A DNA stretch of 64,000 nt from Virgifigura sp964551315 (lineage in GTDB: Bacteria; Pseudomonadota; Alphaproteobacteria; Dongiales; Dongiaceae). This document shows, in pieces, positions 6,596 to 15,395 of this stretch (the stretch's first letter is position 1; each line of letters opens with the position of its first letter). Both the position numbers and the translations under genes were made by a program. Location: the NCBI GenBank assembly GCA_964551315.1, contig CAZKCM010000002.1, positions 1 through 64,000 on the forward strand. Reading direction: 5' to 3'. The notes beneath the pieces were generated by a model that had not been told where the DNA came from, did not search any database, and saw nothing but the letters and a program-made list of their open reading frames with translations.

Positions 6596-8173
6596 ATGCC
6601 TACATCCGATTACCTGAAATGGCTCGCGACAAGCGGAACCCTGTCGCGGCGCGCATTCATCGAACGCGCCGCCGCGCTCGGTGTTTCGACTGCGCTCGTG
6701 ACCTCGCTCGCAAGCAAGGGGGTCTTTGCCCAGACCGCGCCGCAGAAGGGCGGCGATCTCAAGATCGGCATCGACGGCGGCGAATCGACGAACAGCCTGG
6801 ACCCGGCCACCTACCTGTCGACCTACATCCAAACCGTCGGGTTCCAGTGGGGAAACTGCCTCGTCGAGCTTGACCGGAACAACAACGTTACTCCCGAGCT
6901 CGCGGAGAGCTGGGAGCCCAGCGACGACGCCACGCAGTGGGTGTTCAAGCTTCGCAAGGGCGTCCAGTTCCATAACGGCAAGGAGATGACCGCTGCCGAC
7001 GTGGTGTACTCCATCAACCATCACCGCGGCGAGAATTCGGGATCCGCGGCCAAGGTCTATCTGGAGCCCATCAGCGAGATCAAGGCGACCGGCACGCATG
7101 AGCTGACGGTGACGCTTCGCGCGCCCAATGCGGACCTCCCCTACATCATGGCCGACTACCATCTGCTGATCATGCCGGAGGGCTCAAACCCCGCCTCCGG
7201 CATTGGTACCGGCCCCTTCGTCATCCAGAGCTTCGAGCCCGGCGTCCGCACCTTTGCCACGCGCAACCCGAACTACTGGAAGGAGGGGCGGGCGCATGTC
7301 GATTCGGTCGAGAGCCTGGTCCTCAACGATCTGACGGCGCGGACGAGCGCGCTCCAGACCGGTGCCGTCCACATCGTCAACCGCGTCGATCCGAAGACGG
7401 TCGATCTCCTGAAGCGCAGCCCGAATGTCGAGATCCTCGCCGTGCCGAGCGCGGGGCATTATCTCTTCCCGATGCGCACCGACACGCCGCCCTTCGACAA
7501 CAAGGACGTGCGGCTCGCGCTCAAATACGCGATCGACCGCAAGGAGATCGTGGACAAGATCCTGCGCGGCTACGGAGAGGTCGGAAACGACCATCCGATC
7601 CCGTCGTTCGATCCGATGTACGCCGCCGATCTGCCGCAGCATGAGTTTGACCCGGACAAGGCGAAGCATCACTTCCAGAAGGCCGGCGTCGATGGCCCGA
7701 TCACGCTCTACATCTCCAACGCGGCCTTCACCGGTGCGGTCGATGCCGCGGTGCTCTACCGGGAGCACGCCTCCAGGGCCGGCATCACGATCAACGTCGA
7801 GCGGACGCCCGAGGACGGCTATTGGACCGAAGTGTGGATGAACAAGGCCTTCTGCGGCTCCTACTGGGGCGGCAGGCCGACGGCCGACCTGATGCTGTCC
7901 GTCGCCTACAAGTCGGACGCGGAGTGGAACGACTCCTACTGGAAGCGGGAGGATTTCGACAGGATCCTCATTGCCGCCCGGGGCGAGCTCGACACCGAGA
8001 AGCGCAAGCAGATGTATCACGATCTGCAGGAGATGATCTGGGACGACGGCGGCGTCGTGATCCCGATGTTCAACAATTACATCTTCGCCCATCAGAAGAG
8101 CGTCACGGGGCTCGTGCCGTCGCCCGTGCTGACGGGCCTTCGCATGGCCGAGCAGCTCTACTTCACGAGCTGA
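6596..8173 (+). CDS. Peptide/nickel-class ABC transporter substrate-binding protein
   Basis: A 525-residue periplasmic solute-binding protein of family 5 (the DppA/OppA/NikA group). It has a twin-arginine signal (Ser-Arg-Arg-Ala-Phe, RR at 18-19) with cleavage predicted after residue 45, so it is exported folded by Tat. The family-5 signatures follow: NSLDPATYLSTYIQ, LAESWEPSDDATQWVFKLRKGVQFHNG, and FDNKDVRLALKYAIDR. A GGGAGG site lies five bases before the ATG. It is the first gene of an operon with two permeases and a double ATPase. The ligand is probably a peptide or similar compound, not determinable here. Confidence 0.92.
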   Translation: MPTSDYLKWLATSGTLSRRAFIERAAALGVSTALVTSLASKGVFAQTAPQKGGDLKIGIDGGESTNSLDPATYLSTYIQTVGFQWGNCLVELDRNNNVTPELAESWEPSDDATQWVFKLRKGVQFHNGKEMTAADVVYSINHHRGENSGSAAKVYLEPISEIKATGTHELTVTLRAPNADLPYIMADYHLLIMPEGSNPASGIGTGPFVIQSFEPGVRTFATRNPNYWKEGRAHVDSVESLVLNDLTARTSALQTGAVHIVNRVDPKTVDLLKRSPNVEILAVPSAGHYLFPMRTDTPPFDNKDVRLALKYAIDRKEIVDKILRGYGEVGNDHPIPSFDPMYAADLPQHEFDPDKAKHHFQKAGVDGPITLYISNAAFTGAVDAAVLYREHASRAGITINVERTPEDGYWTEVWMNKAFCGSYWGGRPTADLMLSVAYKSDAEWNDSYWKREDFDRILIAARGELDTEKRKQMYHDLQEMIWDDGGVVIPMFNNYIFAHQKSVTGLVPSPVLTGLRMAEQLYFTS

Positions 8174-8185
8174 TCGGGCCGTTCG

Positions 8186-9142
8186 ATGGGCGCGTTGTCG
8201 CGTCTCCTCGCCCAGCGCATCGCGCTGGGCGTTGGGACGCTCCTCGTGGTCTCCGTGCTCATCTTCCTGGGCACGGAGATCCTGCCCGGCGACGTGGCGG
8301 AAGCCATTCTCGGCCAGGCCGCCACCGCCGAGGCGGTCGCGAACATCCGGGCGAAGCTCAATCTCGATCAGCCGGCCTATATCCGCTACGTCAGCTGGCT
8401 CGCCGGTTTCGTGCAGGGCGATCTCGGCGTCTCGCTGGCGAACGGGCAGCCGATCGCGTCGATGATCGGGGGACGGCTCGGCAATACCCTCTTCCTCGCC
8501 GGCGTCTCGGCGGCGATCGCCGTGCCGCTCGCGGTGTTCCTCGGCCTCGTCGCCGCCCGCTTCCGTGATACCTGGCTCGACAAGTCGATCTCGGTCGCGA
8601 CCTTGAGCACGATCTCGATGCCCGAGTTCTTCCTCGGCTACCTGCTCATCTTCATATTCGCGGTACGGCTGGGCGTGGCGCCCTCGTTGGCGAACATCTA
8701 CCCGAGCATGAGCTTCGGCGATAAGCTCTACGCGATCGCCCTGCCCGCGGCGACGCTCACCCTCGTGGTCGTCGCCCATATGATGCGGCTGACGCGGGCG
8801 GCGATCATCAACGTGATGTCGAGCCCCTATGTCGAGATGGCGGAGCTCAAAGGGGTTACGCGCTCGCGCATCGTGCTCTGGCACGCCTTTCCCAATGCGC
8901 TCTCGCCGATCATCAACGTGGTCGTACTGAACCTCGCCTATCTGGTGGTGGGCGTCGTGCTGGTGGAGGTGGTTTTCGTCTATCCCGGCATGGGGCAGCT
9001 GATGGTCGATGCCGTGGCGAAGCGGGACGTTCCAGTCGTCCAGGCCTGCGGCCTCATCTTCGCCGGCACCTACGTCCTGCTCAACATGACGGCCGACATC
9101 CTGTCGATCGTCTCCAACCCCAGATTGCGCCATCCGAGGTAG
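8186..9142 (+). CDS. ABC transporter permease, DppB type
   Basis: A 318-residue inner-membrane permease with six predicted helices, beginning with LAQRIALGVGTLLVVSVLIF. The EAA loop that contacts the ATPase is visible as VEMAELKGVTRSRIVLWHAFPNAL. It starts 12 bases after the binding protein and ends 12 bases before the second permease, so it is cotranscribed with both. Confidence 0.92.
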   Translation: MGALSRLLAQRIALGVGTLLVVSVLIFLGTEILPGDVAEAILGQAATAEAVANIRAKLNLDQPAYIRYVSWLAGFVQGDLGVSLANGQPIASMIGGRLGNTLFLAGVSAAIAVPLAVFLGLVAARFRDTWLDKSISVATLSTISMPEFFLGYLLIFIFAVRLGVAPSLANIYPSMSFGDKLYAIALPAATLTLVVVAHMMRLTRAAIINVMSSPYVEMAELKGVTRSRIVLWHAFPNALSPIINVVVLNLAYLVVGVVLVEVVFVYPGMGQLMVDAVAKRDVPVVQACGLIFAGTYVLLNMTADILSIVSNPRLRHPR

Positions 9143-9154
9143 GGGAGAGGAACC

Positions 9155-9967
9155 GTGCACGGAACCCCCTTCAGCGCCTGGTTCGGCTTCGTCGTCATCG
9201 GCCTCTTCGTCGTCGTCGCGATCATCGGTCCGTGGATCGCGCCCTATGGAGAGTCCGCGATCGTCGGCGACGTCTGGGAACCGTTCTCGAGTGCGCACTG
9301 GCTCGGCACCGACAGCCTCGGGCGGGACGTTCTGAGCCGCCTGCTCTACGGCGCGCGGACGACCATCTCCATCGCGCTCGCCGCGACGCTGCTCTCCTTC
9401 TCCATCGGCATGACGCTCGGCTTCTTTGCGGCCGTCATCGGCGGCTTTGCGGACCAGGCGATCAGCCGCGCGGTCGACGTCGTCATGTCGATCCCGACGC
9501 TGATCTTCGCGTTGGTCGTGCTCTCGGTCCTGCCGCCGTCGACGCTCATCCTGATCCTCGTCATCGCCATTCTCGATTCGACGCGCGTGTTCCGGCTCAC
9601 CCGTGCCGTTGCCATGGATGTCGCGGTGATGGACTTCGTGGAGGTCGCGCGGCTCCGGGGCGAGGGGCTCGGCTGGGTGATCCGCCGCGAGGTGCTGCCG
9701 AACACGCTGCCGCCGCTGATCGCCGAGTTCGGCCTGCGGTTCTGCTTCGCCTTCCTGTTCCTGAGCGCGCTCAGCTTCCTCGGCCTCGGTATCCAGCCGC
9801 CCCAGGCGGATTGGGGCGGCATGGTGCGCGACAACGCGAACGCCATCAGCTTCGGCCTCATCGTGCCGCTGATTCCGGCGGCCGCCATCGCACTGCTCAC
9901 GATCGCGGTCAACCTCGTGGTCGATTGGCAGCTGAACCGGGCAAGTACGGTGCGAGCGAGGGCATGA
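9155..9967 (+). CDS. ABC transporter permease, DppC type
   Basis: A 270-residue second permease starting at GTG behind a strong AGGGGAGAGG site. It has the DppC signatures: the LGTDSLGRDVLSRLLYGARTTI segment after the first helix and the EAA loop VEVARLRGEGLGWVIRREVLPN. It forms the membrane channel with the preceding permease. The N-terminal cytoplasmic part is shorter than in E. coli DppC. Confidence 0.92.
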   Translation: MHGTPFSAWFGFVVIGLFVVVAIIGPWIAPYGESAIVGDVWEPFSSAHWLGTDSLGRDVLSRLLYGARTTISIALAATLLSFSIGMTLGFFAAVIGGFADQAISRAVDVVMSIPTLIFALVVLSVLPPSTLILILVIAILDSTRVFRLTRAVAMDVAVMDFVEVARLRGEGLGWVIRREVLPNTLPPLIAEFGLRFCFAFLFLSALSFLGLGIQPPQADWGGMVRDNANAISFGLIVPLIPAAAIALLTIAVNLVVDWQLNRASTVRARA

Positions 9968-9971
9968 CGCC

Positions 9972-11621
9972 ATGAGTCTTCTCCTGGAAATCGACGATCT
10001 GCGCATCGACGGCCGCAGCGAAGGCGGAAACTGGGTCGAGATCGTGAAGGGCGTCTCGCTCAGGCTGAAGCGCGGCGAGGTGCTGGGGCTCATCGGCGAA
10101 TCCGGGGCGGGCAAGTCGACGATCGGCCTGGCTGCCATGGGCTACGCGCGGTCGGGCTGCCGCATCTCCGGGGGGTCCATCCGGCTCGACGGGCAGGAGC
10201 TGTTCGGCGCACCGCACGAAAGCCTGCGCCGGATCCGTGGCGTGCGCGTCGCCTATGTCGCCCAGAGCGCCGCGGCCGCCTTCAACCCGGCCCACACGCT
10301 CAACGCCCAGGTCTGCGAGGCCGCCGTCCGCCACGGCGTCATGGACATGGCCGAGGCGCTTCGAACCGCCAAGCGTCTCTATGCGAAGCTGCGCCTGCCG
10401 GACCCGGAGCGGTTCGGCGATCGCTATCCGCACCAGGTCTCGGGCGGCCAGTTGCAACGGGCCATGACCGCGATGGCCATGATCTGCCGGCCGGCGCTCA
10501 TCGTCTTCGACGAGCCGACGACGGCGCTCGACGTCACGACGCAGATCGAGGTCCTCGCGGCCATCAAGGATGCGATCCGGGACGAGGACACCTCCGCCCT
10601 CTACATCACCCACGATCTCGCCGTGGTGGCGCAGATCGCCGACCGCATCATGGTGCTGCGCCACGGCAAGCTGGTCGAGACGGGGCCGACCGGCCAGATC
10701 CTCCACCAGCCGCGCGAGGAATACACCAAGGCGCTGGTAAACGTGCGCCGCGTCGAAGGCCGCAAGGAGCGCCGCGAGGCGGCGGCGCCCGTCCTCGAGG
10801 CGCGGAACATCACGGCGGGCTACGACCGGAACTTTCTGGTGCTGAAGAACGTGTCGATCGCCCTCGAGCCGTCGACGACTCTCGCCGTCGTCGGCGAGTC
10901 GGGCTCAGGGAAGTCGACGCTTGCGCGCGTGCTGACGGGGCTTCTGCCGCCGATCGAGGGCGAGGCCTCGCTGGCGGGCGAACGGCTCGGCCGCCGGCTC
11001 AAGGAGCGCACGAAGGAGCAGCTCCGCCGCCTGCAGATGATCTATCAGATGCCGGACGTGGCGCTCAATCCGCGGCAGAAGGTGGAGGAGATCCTCGGCC
11101 GGCCGCTGACCTTCTACTTTGGTCGGACCGGGGCGGAGCGGCGCCGGCGCGTTGAGGAGCTCCTCGAATGGGTCGAACTGCCGCGCGACTTCCTGCACCG
11201 CTATCCGGCCGAGCTGTCGGGCGGCCAGAAGCAGCGGGTCTGCATCGCCCGGGCGCTGGCGGCGGAACCCGACGTGGTCATCTGCGACGAGGTCACGAGC
11301 GCCCTCGATCCCGTGGTGGCGGACGGCGTGCTGCGGCTGCTGCTGCGCGTCCAGGAAGAGACGGGGCTGTCCTACCTCTTCATCACGCATGACCTCGCCA
11401 CGGTGAGGGCCATTGCCGACTCGATCGTGGTCATGTACCGGGGCGAGGTCGTGCAGCAGGGGCCGAAGGACGAGGTCCTCACGCCGCCGCACCATCCCTA
11501 TACCGACCTTCTGCTGTCCTCGGTGCCGGAGATGGAGACAGGCTGGCTCGACGCCGTGCTGGCCGAGCGCGCCGCCCGCAAGGCGCGCGGCGAGGCCGTG
11601 ATGGAAAGCGCGGATCAGTAG
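9972..11621 (+). CDS. Fused double ABC ATPase (DppD-DppF type)
   Basis: A 549-residue cytoplasmic ATPase carrying two complete nucleotide-binding domains. Domain 1 has Walker A GESGAGKST at 42-50, signature VSGGQ at 156-160 and Walker B ending D180-E181. Domain 2 has Walker A GESGSGKST at 308-316, signature LSGGQ at 415-419 and Walker B D439-E440. In E. coli these are separate DppD and DppF proteins; the fused form is common in alphaproteobacteria. The gene begins four bases after the DppC-type permease and completes the importer. Confidence 0.93.
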   Translation: MSLLLEIDDLRIDGRSEGGNWVEIVKGVSLRLKRGEVLGLIGESGAGKSTIGLAAMGYARSGCRISGGSIRLDGQELFGAPHESLRRIRGVRVAYVAQSAAAAFNPAHTLNAQVCEAAVRHGVMDMAEALRTAKRLYAKLRLPDPERFGDRYPHQVSGGQLQRAMTAMAMICRPALIVFDEPTTALDVTTQIEVLAAIKDAIRDEDTSALYITHDLAVVAQIADRIMVLRHGKLVETGPTGQILHQPREEYTKALVNVRRVEGRKERREAAAPVLEARNITAGYDRNFLVLKNVSIALEPSTTLAVVGESGSGKSTLARVLTGLLPPIEGEASLAGERLGRRLKERTKEQLRRLQMIYQMPDVALNPRQKVEEILGRPLTFYFGRTGAERRRRVEELLEWVELPRDFLHRYPAELSGGQKQRVCIARALAAEPDVVICDEVTSALDPVVADGVLRLLLRVQEETGLSYLFITHDLATVRAIADSIVVMYRGEVVQQGPKDEVLTPPHHPYTDLLLSSVPEMETGWLDAVLAERAARKARGEAVMESADQ

Positions 11622-11690
11622 GCAGGCCGCTGCGGATCGCCGAGAACCGGCCCGTCCGGTCACGGGGTGCTCCGGGCGCCCGACCCGCCT

Positions 11691-12257
11691 TTAGAACGAC
11701 GAGCCGGGCTGCTTCAGGAACTCTTCCTCCTCGGGCGTGCTCGGCCGGCCGAGGACGGCGTTGCGGTGCGGGAAGCGGCCGAAGCGTTCGATGATCTGCT
11801 CGTGGCGGATGGCGTAGTCGAGATACTCCTGCGCCTGGGCCGTGTCTCCCAGCTCCGCGGCCAGCTGCCGGAACAGCGCGACGGACCGTCGCTGATCCGC
11901 CAGGTCCTCGCTGTGCTCGAACGGGAGATAGAGGAAGGCGCGCCGATCCGGCGGCAGGCGGCGGTCGAAGCCGCGGGCGATGGCCCGGTCTGCCACGGCC
12001 CGTGCCTTTGCGTCCGATGCGAAGGCGCGGGGGCTGCCGCGATGGAGGTTGCGGGGCAGTTGGTCGAGCAGGATGGCCAGGGCGAGGCAGCCCTCCGGCG
12101 TCCGCTCCCATGCGGCCAGGCGATTCTCCGCGGCCGCCGCGACCAGCGGTGCGAACCGGCGGCATTCGGCGTCGAAGGCCGGGTCCTTCTCGAACCAGCG
12201 GGTCCTGGCGGTTTCGCTGAACCAGAAGTCGAGAACGTCTCGCGGGTCGCCGTTCAT
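11691..12257 (-). CDS. DUF924 family protein
   Basis: A 188-residue protein of the DUF924 family, all-helical and TPR-like. Characteristic segments are VLDFWFSE near the N-terminus, ILLDQLPRNLHRGSPRAFA, FLYLPFEHSEDL, and RFGRFPHRNAVLGRPSTPEE near the end. No biochemical role is established. It lies 22 bases after the glutathione S-transferase gene on the same strand, a likely two-gene operon. Confidence 0.88.
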   Translation of the reverse strand: MNGDPRDVLDFWFSETARTRWFEKDPAFDAECRRFAPLVAAAAENRLAAWERTPEGCLALAILLDQLPRNLHRGSPRAFASDAKARAVADRAIARGFDRRLPPDRRAFLYLPFEHSEDLADQRRSVALFRQLAAELGDTAQAQEYLDYAIRHEQIIERFGRFPHRNAVLGRPSTPEEEEFLKQPGSSF

Positions 12258-12279
12258 AGGGCCGATGGCCGGGGGCGCG

Positions 12280-12903
12280 TCACGCCGCGAGGTCGTGCCG
12301 CGCCAGCATCCGGCGCACTGCCGGACGCGCGGTAACCAGATCGAGGCAGCGCTTGACGTTGTGGCAGCGAGCGTAGAGCTGCGGCGCCGCCTCCTGCCAG
12401 CTCGCCAGCATCTGCAGGTACAGGTCGCAGGCGCTGAACCGCGTGCCGAGCAGATAGGGACCGGCCGCCAGCGTCTGGTTGATCCGGTCCCAGATGAGCA
12501 GCAGCTCGTCGGCGGCCCGCGCCCGGATCTCCGGCGCGTGTGCCGGGTTCACCGTCTGACGTTCGGGATAGTAGTAGAGCAGGTAAGTCGCCTGCAGCGT
12601 ATTCGTCAGATGAGCCATCCACTGGTAGTAGAGGCCGCGGAGGGGATCGTCGAGGGCAGGCGCCAGACCGGCCTCGGGGTGACGGTCGGCGAGGTAGAGG
12701 CAGATCGCCGCGGATTCGTAGATCACCTGCCCATCCTTCGCCACGAGGGTCGGCACCTTGCCGTTCGGATTGAGCTTGAAGTAATCCGGCGATCGGGGCG
12801 CCTCCAGGTCAACCGGCCACAGCTCGTACGGGACCCCGATCTCCTCCAGCACGGCGTGCGGCGCCATGGCGGCACTGCCCGGCGCCCAGTAGAGCCTGTA
12901 CAT
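12280..12903 (-). CDS. Glutathione S-transferase family protein
   Basis: A 207-residue cytosolic GST. The N-terminal thioredoxin-like domain begins YRLYWAPGSAAMAPHAVLEEIG, with the glutathione-binding VPTL (NGKVPTLVAKDG) and the ESAAI motif. The C-terminal half is the helical domain. A GGGGAG site lies eight bases before the chosen ATG; the open frame extends 12 codons upstream. It heads a likely operon with the DUF924 gene. The electrophilic substrate is unknown. Confidence 0.9.
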   Translation of the reverse strand: MYRLYWAPGSAAMAPHAVLEEIGVPYELWPVDLEAPRSPDYFKLNPNGKVPTLVAKDGQVIYESAAICLYLADRHPEAGLAPALDDPLRGLYYQWMAHLTNTLQATYLLYYYPERQTVNPAHAPEIRARAADELLLIWDRINQTLAAGPYLLGTRFSACDLYLQMLASWQEAAPQLYARCHNVKRCLDLVTARPAVRRMLARHDLAA

Positions 12904-13000
12904 GGCGACGTCTCCCCATCGCTCTTTTTTCTGTCGCATTCATCCGCCGACCGCATGGCTTCTGTCAAGCCGGGCCGCCCGCGGACGAACGGCCATGCGA

Positions 13001-13030
13001 AAACGCCCGGGACGATCGTCCCGGGCGTTT
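13001..13030 (-). terminator. Perfect-palindrome terminator after the Bax-inhibitor gene
   Basis: Thirty bases that are their own reverse complement, giving a stem of up to 13 base pairs (AAACGCCCGGGAC) around a GATC centre. On the minus strand the stem is followed by a short T run. It lies 33 bases beyond the stop of the Bax-inhibitor gene and should end that transcript. Confidence 0.75.
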
Positions 13031-13062
13031 CGCGTTCGTGAAGGCTTTGTCCTTCGCGCCGC

Positions 13063-13782
13063 CTACTCGCGGTTGCCGAAGAGCTGCAGGAGCCAGAGGA
13101 ACAGCGTGACGAAGCTGCCGTAGAGCATGAAGGCGCCGAAGATGGCCTTGCGCGTCGTCGTGTCCCCGTGGTCGTGCTCCAGATACATCTCCTTGATCAT
13201 CTGGGTCTCGTAGGCCGTCAGGCCGGCGAAGACCAGCACCACCACGATCGACAGGATCGTGTGGAACCCGGCGCTCTCGATCAGGAACATGTTGACGAGC
13301 AGCGCGATCAGGATTCCGAAGGTCGCCATGGCGAGAAAGGCGCCGATCGGCGCGAGATCCCGCTTCGTCGTGTAGCCGTATAGGCTCAGCCCGGCGAAGG
13401 CGGCCGCGGTGATGAAGAAGACGCGGACCATGCTCTCGCCGGTGTAGACATAGAAGATCGGTGCCATCAGCGCGCCCCAGGCCGCGGCGTAAAGCCAGAA
13501 CGCGCCCTGCGCCATAGCCACGCTGCCGCCCATCATAACGCGCGGGGCGACGAAGCCCATGCCGATGATGCCGATGAACAGCACCCACTTCATCGGCCCC
13601 AGGGCGACCGCCTGCATGATGGCCGGGTTCATCGCGACCAGCAGTGCCACGATGCCGGTGAAGGCCACGCCGAGGGCCATGTAGTTGTAGACCCGCAGCA
13701 TATAGTCCCGCAGGCCGACGTCGACCTGCGCGACCTCCGCCTGCGTGCGGGTCATGTATCTCCGGTCAGGTCCAATAGCCAT
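13063..13782 (-). CDS. Bax inhibitor-1/YccA family membrane protein
   Basis: A 239-residue protein with seven predicted transmembrane helices, of the BI-1 (TMBIM) family, whose bacterial members are pH-sensitive calcium leak channels or interact with the protease FtsH. Typical features are a hydrophilic N-terminus, the YNYMALGVAFTGIVALLV first helix, and the late TAYETQMIKEMY segment. A GAGAGG site lies five bases before the chosen ATG. The open frame runs another 100 codons upstream but is not protein-like there. It is divergent from the sugar ABC operon. Confidence 0.9.
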   Translation of the reverse strand: MAIGPDRRYMTRTQAEVAQVDVGLRDYMLRVYNYMALGVAFTGIVALLVAMNPAIMQAVALGPMKWVLFIGIIGMGFVAPRVMMGGSVAMAQGAFWLYAAAWGALMAPIFYVYTGESMVRVFFITAAAFAGLSLYGYTTKRDLAPIGAFLAMATFGILIALLVNMFLIESAGFHTILSIVVVLVFAGLTAYETQMIKEMYLEHDHGDTTTRKAIFGAFMLYGSFVTLFLWLLQLFGNRE

Positions 13783-14045
13783 GCCAGCCTCTCGATGCCC
13801 GAGGTAAGAAACTCTCCCTAATATTGGCGGGGACCGTTTCGGAATCAACAACATTCGGTCCGTCGGGCGGCACGGCAAAGGCTTGAACGGAAAAGGGTTA
13901 GGCGCCGCGGATGCCCGGCCGGCGGGCGCCCGCGGCCGACTCCCTCGGTTGATCCACAGGGCACGGCGGCGTAGTAAGGGCGTTAACGAAAGAGGAGGGG
14001 CCAAAGCGGCCTCCCTCCGGAGGTCGGATTCCAGGGAGGCGCAGA
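13783..14045. promoter_or_regulatory. Divergent promoter region of the BI-1 gene and sugar ABC operon
   Basis: 263 bases separate two divergent starts. On the plus strand TGATCC at 13950-13955 is followed, after 19 bases, by TAAGGG at 13975-13980. This resembles the RpoE (ECF11) promoter but has one spacer base too many, so it is only a weak candidate. No operator or repeat stands out. Confidence 0.3.
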
Positions 14046-15395
14046 ATGGCTGGCAGTCCTCCACATCCGAAACCGGGCCGGGCGATGGGGCCACCCAGAG
14101 GCGGCCGATCTTCGCGCCTTGGGCGCCTCGCCGCCGGCGCGGCGCTTGCCGCAGGACTCATGGCCGGGATCGCATCGACCGCCGTTGGCGCGACGGTGAC
14201 GCTCGCCTGCGGCACCGTCGGAATCTTCCACGACCTGTGCCGGGCGGGGGCCGAAGCCTGGGCCGCGGAAACCGGTCACAGGGTCGAGGTCGTGCAGACT
14301 CCCGGCTCGGCCACCGACCGGCTCGCGCTGTTCCAGCAGCTCCTGGCGGCCGGCGCCGCCGACATCGACGTCTTCGAGGTCGACGTCATCTGGCCCGGCA
14401 TCCTCGGCCGCCATTTCGTCGATCTGCGCCGGTACCTCGACGAGGCGGCGATCGCGGCGCACTTCCCCGTCTTCATCGAGAACAACACCGTGGAGGGCGA
14501 GCTCAAGGCGCTGCCCTGGTTCGCCGATGTCGGGATCCTCTACTACCGCAAGGACCTGCTGGAGAAGCACGGGCAGGCCGTGCCGCAAAGCTGGGACGAT
14601 CTCGCCGCCGCGGCCGAGGCCATTGTCGCGGCGGAGCGCGAGGCCGGCAACGCGCGGATGACGGGCTTCGTCTTTCAGGGCAAGGCCTATGAGGGGCTCA
14701 CCTGCAACGCGCTGGAGTGGATCAGCAGCTTCGGCGGCGGCCGCATCCTGGCGGAGGACGGGACCGTCACGCTCAACAACCCGCAGGCGGTCCGGGCGCT
14801 CGAGACCGTGGCCTCCTGGATCGGCGGCATCGCACCCGAAGGCGTGCTGAGCTACACGGAGGAGGACGCGCGCGGCGTCTTCCAGTCGGGCAACGCCGTC
14901 TTCATGCGGAACTGGCCCTATGCCTGGGCGCTGGCCAACGCGCCGGACAGCCCGGTCAGGGGCAAGGTCGGGGTGGCGCCGCTGCCGGCCGGGGGCGGAC
15001 CGGACGGCCGGCACAGCGGCGCGCTCGGCGGCGGCGGGCTCGCCGTGTCGAAATACTCCCCCCATCCGGAGGTCGCCGCCGACCTCGTCCGCTATCTGGC
15101 GGGCCGGACCCGGCAGGCGCAGCGGGCGATCCGCGGCGCCATCAACCCGACCATCCCTGCGCTCTACGAGGATCCGAAGGTGCTGGCGGCGCAGCCCTTC
15201 CTCAAAGACCTGCTGCCGATCCTCGAGGCGGCGGTCGCCCGCCCGTCGCGGATCGCCGGCGAGCGGTACAACCAGCTCAGTACCGTTTTCTGGAACGCGG
15301 TGCACGACACGCTCGCCGGCCGTGCGACGGCGGAGGCCAGCCTGGCCGCGGCCGAGCGCCGCCTGCAACGGCTCGGCCGCCGCGGCGAATGGTAG
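14046..15395 (+). CDS. Sugar ABC transporter substrate-binding protein (family 1)
   Basis: A 449-residue periplasmic binding protein of the carbohydrate family 1 (MalE-like). A long basic n-region precedes the hydrophobic signal (LAAGAALAAGLMAGIASTAVGA). The mature part starts with TVTLACGTVG and contains DIDVFEVDVIWPGILG and FVFQGKAYEGLTCNALEW, features I associate with trehalose/maltose-type (ThuE-like) binding proteins. It is the first gene of a four-gene operon and overlaps the next gene by seven bases. The exact sugar is an inference. Confidence 0.88.
   Translation: MAGSPPHPKPGRAMGPPRGGRSSRLGRLAAGAALAAGLMAGIASTAVGATVTLACGTVGIFHDLCRAGAEAWAAETGHRVEVVQTPGSATDRLALFQQLLAAGAADIDVFEVDVIWPGILGRHFVDLRRYLDEAAIAAHFPVFIENNTVEGELKALPWFADVGILYYRKDLLEKHGQAVPQSWDDLAAAAEAIVAAEREAGNARMTGFVFQGKAYEGLTCNALEWISSFGGGRILAEDGTVTLNNPQAVRALETVASWIGGIAPEGVLSYTEEDARGVFQSGNAVFMRNWPYAWALANAPDSPVRGKVGVAPLPAGGGPDGRHSGALGGGGLAVSKYSPHPEVAADLVRYLAGRTRQAQRAIRGAINPTIPALYEDPKVLAAQPFLKDLLPILEAAVARPSRIAGERYNQLSTVFWNAVHDTLAGRATAEASLAAAERRLQRLGRRGEW

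Noticed and set aside
7184..10138. Very long open frame on the minus strand across the peptide ABC operon
   Set aside because: Composition is Asp/Arg/His-repetitive, as in shadow frames of GC-rich genes. The plus strand encodes clear family proteins over the whole stretch.
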